Shown here: piece by piece, positions 60,137 to 64,000 of the stretch | Numbering within the stretch: position 1 is the first letter of the stretch | Layout: every line of letters begins with the position of its first letter | Source: Paenibacillus sp. BIHB 4019 | Lineage (GTDB): Bacteria; Bacillota; Bacilli; Paenibacillales; Paenibacillaceae | DNA: 64,000 nt | NCBI RefSeq assembly: GCF_002741035.1 | Contig: NZ_CP016808.1 | Span: 2,368,001 to 2,432,000, forward strand | Reading direction: 5' to 3' | Notes under the pieces: model-generated | Database searches by the model: none | Told to the model about the DNA's origin: nothing | Seen by the model: only the letters and a program-made list of their open reading frames with translations | Translations under genes and position numbers: made by a program

Positions 60137-61885
60137 ATGTTTATCGTACTTAAGAAGCTTGGATGGTTTTTCAAAATGGATTGGAAGCGCTACGCGATAG
60201 CGGGCGTACTGCTGATTTTGGTTGGCGTACTGGATATTATTCCGCCTTGGATGACGGGCTATGCCATCGATGGCATTTCGCAAGGCTCACTTGCGGACAA
60301 AGAGTTTTATTTCATCATTGTCGGCTGGATTGCCATTACCATTGTAGGCTACATTATGTCCTATATTTGGTTTTATCAATTGTTTGGCGGCTCGTTCCTT
60401 CTGGAGCGCATTATGCGTTCCCAACTGATGAAGCATTTTATGAAAATGTCGCCGACCTTCTTTGAACGCAATCGTACTGGCGATTTGATGGCTCGGGCAA
60501 CGAACGACTTGAAGGCGGTGTCGAACACAGCGGGCTTCGGCATATTGACGCTCATTGACTCGACCTTCTTTATGGTGACCATTCTCGCGGTTATGATTGC
60601 TACAATCAGCTTCAAGCTGACGCTGGCTGCGCTGCTGCCACTGCCGCTTATGGCACTGGCGATGAGCTATTTCGGCGGCAAAATCCACCACCGCTTCATG
60701 GAAGCGCAGGATTCCTTCGGCGAGCTGAATGACCAGGTGCTGGAGGCGGTGTCTGGCGTGCGCGTCATTCGCGCCTTCGTACAGGAGGAAGCGAGCCAGC
60801 AGCAGTTCAGCCGCAAGACGGACGAAGTGTATGAGAAAAATATTGAGGTGGCCCGCATCGATGCGCTGTTCGAGCCAACGATGAAAATTCTCATCGGCCT
60901 CAGCTATTTAATCGGTCTTTGCTACGGCGGCTACATGGTGTTCAAGAGTGAAATTACGCTGGGCGAGCTGGTTTCGTTCAATATTTACTTGGGGATGCTC
61001 ATCTGGCCGATGCTTGCGATCGGAGAATTGATCAACGTTATGCAGCGGGGCAATGCTTCGCTTGATCGGGTCAACGAATCACTGAACTATAAACCGGATG
61101 TAAAGGATGCTGCAGATTTAGTCGCAGTGGAAGAGCCGGAGACGATTGCATTCCGTAAGGTGACGTTCCGCTATCCTTCGTCGAAGGTCGATAATTTGGT
61201 CAATGTTTCCTTCGCGATCCGCAAAGGCCAGACGCTGGGCATTGTTGGCCGCACAGGCAGCGGCAAGACGACGCTGCTCAAGCAGCTTCTGAGGGAATAT
61301 CCAATTGGCAGCGGAGAGATCTCCGTCTCGAATGTGCCCATCGACAAGCTGGAAATTCAGCGCTTGCTCGGCTGGATCGGCTATGTGCCGCAGCAGCCGG
61401 TGCTGTTCTCCCGTTCGATTCGCCACAATATTTGGTTCGGGAAGAAGGGCGAGGCCAGCGATGCTGATTTGCAGCGTGCGCTGGAGCGTGCTTCCTTTGC
61501 CAAGGATATTCAGTTTTTGCCGGATGGGTTGGAAACGATGGTCGGTGAGAAGGGTGTTGCCCTTTCAGGTGGGCAGAAGCAGCGTGTGAGTATTGCGCGT
61601 GCGCTTATCGCAGATCCGGAAATTCTAATGCTCGATGATGCGCTGTCTGCCGTAGACGGCAAGACGGAGGCGGAAATTATTGAGGGCATCCGCACAGAGC
61701 GTGCGGGCAAAACAACGCTCATTACGACGCACCGCTTGTCTGCGATTCAGCATGCGGATTGGATTATCGTGCTCGATGAAGGACGTATCGTGCAGGAAGG
61801 CACGCATGAGGAGCTGCTGCGAGCGGGCGGCTGGTACAGGGAGCAATATGATCGCCAGCAGCTGGAGTCGAGTATTGAGTCCTAA
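60137..61885 (+). CDS. bmrC: Heterodimeric multidrug ABC exporter subunit, BmrC type
   Basis: This 582-residue half-transporter has six membrane segments (about residues 15-300) and a nucleotide-binding domain with Walker A GRTGSGKTT, signature LSGGQKQR, Walker B ILMLDDALSAVD and switch His in ITTHRLSA. The residue after Walker B Asp is Asp, not the catalytic Glu, as in the degenerate site of BmrC. I chose ATG 60137 (MFIVLKKLGWFFK), which fits the N-terminus of BmrC as I recall it; the GGGGAGG site is 15 bases upstream, rather far, and the frame stays open upstream to 60035. It pairs with the next gene to export drugs. Confidence 0.93.
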   Translation: MFIVLKKLGWFFKMDWKRYAIAGVLLILVGVLDIIPPWMTGYAIDGISQGSLADKEFYFIIVGWIAITIVGYIMSYIWFYQLFGGSFLLERIMRSQLMKHFMKMSPTFFERNRTGDLMARATNDLKAVSNTAGFGILTLIDSTFFMVTILAVMIATISFKLTLAALLPLPLMALAMSYFGGKIHHRFMEAQDSFGELNDQVLEAVSGVRVIRAFVQEEASQQQFSRKTDEVYEKNIEVARIDALFEPTMKILIGLSYLIGLCYGGYMVFKSEITLGELVSFNIYLGMLIWPMLAIGELINVMQRGNASLDRVNESLNYKPDVKDAADLVAVEEPETIAFRKVTFRYPSSKVDNLVNVSFAIRKGQTLGIVGRTGSGKTTLLKQLLREYPIGSGEISVSNVPIDKLEIQRLLGWIGYVPQQPVLFSRSIRHNIWFGKKGEASDADLQRALERASFAKDIQFLPDGLETMVGEKGVALSGGQKQRVSIARALIADPEILMLDDALSAVDGKTEAEIIEGIRTERAGKTTLITTHRLSAIQHADWIIVLDEGRIVQEGTHEELLRAGGWYREQYDRQQLESSIES

Positions 61886-61930
61886 TAAACAACGTACGAA
61901 AAGTGAAGGAAATGGGGGGCGCTAGGGACA

Positions 61931-63952
61931 ATGGGCTTAACAGGTAAACGATTGTTTCAATACGCCATGCTATATAAGAAGCCGATTATTGGAGCTCTTG
62001 TGCTGCTGCTGTTAGCGGTAACCGCAGAGCTCGCAGGACCGTTCATCGCCAAGCGCATGATCGACCAAAACATACTTGGCATTGAGAAGACATGGTATGA
62101 GACGGCGAAGCAGGACAGCTTCGCGGTTGAGCATAATGGAAAATGGTACAAACGCGTGGATCACCTGTCGGCTGAAGAGCCAAAAGGCGACAGCGTGCGA
62201 ATATTGCAGTCGGGAAGAACGTTTTATTGGCTTGAAGGGCAGCTGCCCTTCGAGGATGGAAAGCGCAAGGTAGAGGGCGAGCAGATGACCTTCACGAGCA
62301 AAGCAACAGGAGAGGTGGTTGCTTTTCCTGTAACCGCATTGTCTGCAAAAGAGCTGTTTGCCTTCTACAAGCCAGAGACGCCTGGCATTATAAAGCTTGC
62401 GGCGCTTTATTGCGTGCTGCTGCTCATAGGCGGATTTTTGACTTATGGCCAAAGGCTGCTGCTGCAAACGTCAGCGAACAGCATCGTCCGCCGCATGCGT
62501 AATGATGTATTCGAGCATACGCAGCGGCTGCCCGTCAATTATTACGATACACTGGCCGCAGGCCAAGTCGTATCGCGCATCACGAATGACACCGAAGCGG
62601 TACGGGAGCTATATGTTTCGGTATTGGCAAACTTTTTCTCGGCTATCATTTATATGTCGGCGATCTATGTGGCCTTGTTCGTACTCGACTGGCGTCTGGC
62701 CTTGTTCGCGTTGCCGCTTGTGCCGCTGCTGCTCGTATGGATCAAGGTATATCGCCGTTACGCGGCGCATTACAATAAGGTTATTCGAGCAAAGCTGAGC
62801 GAAATTAACGGCATGATCAATGAGGCTATTCAAGGAATGCCGATCATTCAAGCTTTCCGCCGCCAGAAAGAGATGATGGAGGAATTTGATGAGCTGAATG
62901 ATCATTATTTTAAATTTCAAAACAAGCTGCTTCATTTAAACTCCATCACCTCGCATAATATGGTTCAGGTCATCCGCAACATTATGTTTCTTGTGGTCAT
63001 TTGGATGTTCTGGGGCAATTGGTTCGGCACGGTGCTGCTCGTCGGTACGCTGTATGCTTTTATTGATCTCATGAACCGGATGTTCCAGCCGATCGTCGGC
63101 GTAGTGAACCAGCTCTCCAATCTGGAGACGGCACGCGTATCGGCAGAGCGCGTCTTCAAGCTAATGGATGAGGAAGGCATTGACGTTGCAACGGGCAAAA
63201 TCGAGCGCTACAAGGGCGAAGTGCAGTTCAAGGACGTCACCTTCGCCTATAAAAAAGAAGATTATGTGCTCAAGAAGATTTCCTTCGTTGCTCGCCAAGG
63301 CGAGACGGTAGCGCTCGTGGGGCATACCGGCTCTGGCAAAAGCTCGATTCTCAACCTGTTGTTCCGGTTCTATGATATAAAACAAGGCAGCATCTTAATT
63401 GATGGCCGCGATGTACGGGATATTCCGAAGCAGCAGCTGCGCCAGCATATGGGCATCGTGCTGCAGGACCCGTTCCTGTTCACGGGAACCATCGCGTCGA
63501 ACGTCAGCCTAGGCAACCCGGAAATTAGCCGGGAGCGGGTAGAGCAGGCGCTGCGCGATGTAGGCGCCTACGAGATGTTTATGCAGTTCCCCGGCGGCAT
63601 CGATGCGCCGGTTATCGAGAAGGGCAGCACGCTGTCTGCGGGACAGCGCCAGCTGATTTCTTTTGCAAGGGCGCTCGCGTATGACCCGGCGATTCTGATT
63701 TTGGATGAAGCGACTGCGAGCATTGATACGGAGACGGAAGCGATTATTCAGAAGGCGCTGGATGTGCTCAAAAAAGGGCGCACGACGTTCGTTATTGCCC
63801 ATCGCCTATCGACGATTCGCCAGGCCGATCAAATTTTGGTGCTGGATCATGGCGAGATCGTTGAGCGGGGCAACCATGATCAATTGATGGAGCATAGCGG
63901 CAAATACTTCGCCATGTATCAATTGCAGCTAGGAGCGCCAGTAACGGCGTAG
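61931..63952 (+). CDS. bmrD: Heterodimeric multidrug ABC exporter subunit, BmrD type
   Basis: This 673-residue half-transporter has a long extracellular insertion after the first membrane segment (about residues 50-150; the region is rich in charged residues), then segments 2-6 and a nucleotide-binding domain with Walker A GHTGSGKSS, signature LSAGQRQL, Walker B ILILDEATASID with the catalytic Glu, and IAHRLST. The insertion and length match BmrD of B. subtilis as I recall it. The degenerate and consensus ATP sites are thus shared between the two subunits. The ATG at 61931 lies 45 bp after bmrC; GGGGGGCGCTAGGGA is upstream. Confidence 0.94.
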   Translation: MGLTGKRLFQYAMLYKKPIIGALVLLLLAVTAELAGPFIAKRMIDQNILGIEKTWYETAKQDSFAVEHNGKWYKRVDHLSAEEPKGDSVRILQSGRTFYWLEGQLPFEDGKRKVEGEQMTFTSKATGEVVAFPVTALSAKELFAFYKPETPGIIKLAALYCVLLLIGGFLTYGQRLLLQTSANSIVRRMRNDVFEHTQRLPVNYYDTLAAGQVVSRITNDTEAVRELYVSVLANFFSAIIYMSAIYVALFVLDWRLALFALPLVPLLLVWIKVYRRYAAHYNKVIRAKLSEINGMINEAIQGMPIIQAFRRQKEMMEEFDELNDHYFKFQNKLLHLNSITSHNMVQVIRNIMFLVVIWMFWGNWFGTVLLVGTLYAFIDLMNRMFQPIVGVVNQLSNLETARVSAERVFKLMDEEGIDVATGKIERYKGEVQFKDVTFAYKKEDYVLKKISFVARQGETVALVGHTGSGKSSILNLLFRFYDIKQGSILIDGRDVRDIPKQQLRQHMGIVLQDPFLFTGTIASNVSLGNPEISRERVEQALRDVGAYEMFMQFPGGIDAPVIEKGSTLSAGQRQLISFARALAYDPAILILDEATASIDTETEAIIQKALDVLKKGRTTFVIAHRLSTIRQADQILVLDHGEIVERGNHDQLMEHSGKYFAMYQLQLGAPVTA

Positions 63953-64000
63953 GTCTGAAAGCTTTATTTTCAGCAAGAGTAGGGAACAGGATCGTATAGA

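Overview
The window looks like chromosomal DNA of a Paenibacillus-type Gram-positive spore-former (order Bacillales). The evidence is YesM/YesN two-component pairs, strong AAGGAGG ribosome binding sites with frequent GTG and TTG starts, a LipL octanoyltransferase, a YdjO-like cold-inducible protein, phosphorelay-type kinases and a BmrCD-type ABC exporter. I see no rRNA, tRNA, CRISPR array, transposase or prophage. Gene order is that of a core/accessory mosaic of short operons separated by intrinsic terminators.

Layout. 1-8.7 kb: a sugar-uptake locus, with two ABC permeases (minus strand), a divergent YesM-like kinase/YesN-like regulator pair and a sugar-binding lipoprotein; a second, partial YesM-like kinase sits at the left edge. 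8.8-12.8 kb: a chemoreceptor and a PAS histidine kinase. 13-17 kb: a luciferase-like oxidoreductase divergent from an MhqR-like quinone/electrophile resistance operon (MarR regulator, ring-cleaving dioxygenase, MhqD-type hydrolase, flavin reductase) with two matching operators. 17-24.4 kb: peptidase T, a DUF1697 protein, an AraC regulator, a Fur-controlled siderophore-binding protein, a secreted hydrolase and a leucine-type dehydrogenase. 24.5-34.3 kb: a GntR/ABC operon, an OhrR-like regulator divergent from a glutathione peroxidase, a NAD(P)-binding protein, a diguanylate cyclase, a MATE exporter, a two-gene ThrE-type exporter and LipL. 34.4-45.3 kb: an acetyltransferase, a large histidine kinase, membrane proteins, a methionine aminopeptidase, a secreted 2',3'-cyclic nucleotidase with a LysM domain, a DUF5412 protein and a GH43 enzyme with a CcpA site. 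45.5-53.9 kb: a TetM/EF-G-like GTPase, a YeiH exporter with a divergent LysR regulator, an aldo/keto reductase, unknown proteins and a decayed glycosyltransferase. 54-64 kb: YidC with a leader ORF, pirin, a YdjO-like protein, a Bcr/CflA exporter, a second diguanylate cyclase, and a BmrCD-type heterodimeric exporter preceded by an attenuator.

The most interesting content is regulatory and repetitive. (1) An ORF with one membrane segment and a MifM-like C-terminal region lies directly upstream of yidC. The yidC Shine-Dalgarno sequence is locked in a perfect 12-bp hairpin, and the ORF runs out of frame across the yidC start. This looks like a divergent nascent-chain-arrest sensor of membrane insertion. 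(2) A 30-codon leader peptide and two successive intrinsic terminators precede the BmrCD-type genes, as in ribosome-mediated attenuation. (3) Two dispersed families of palindromic intergenic repeats occur, of about 100 bp and about 130 bp. All function calls come from reading motifs by eye and from memory of protein families; no database search was run.
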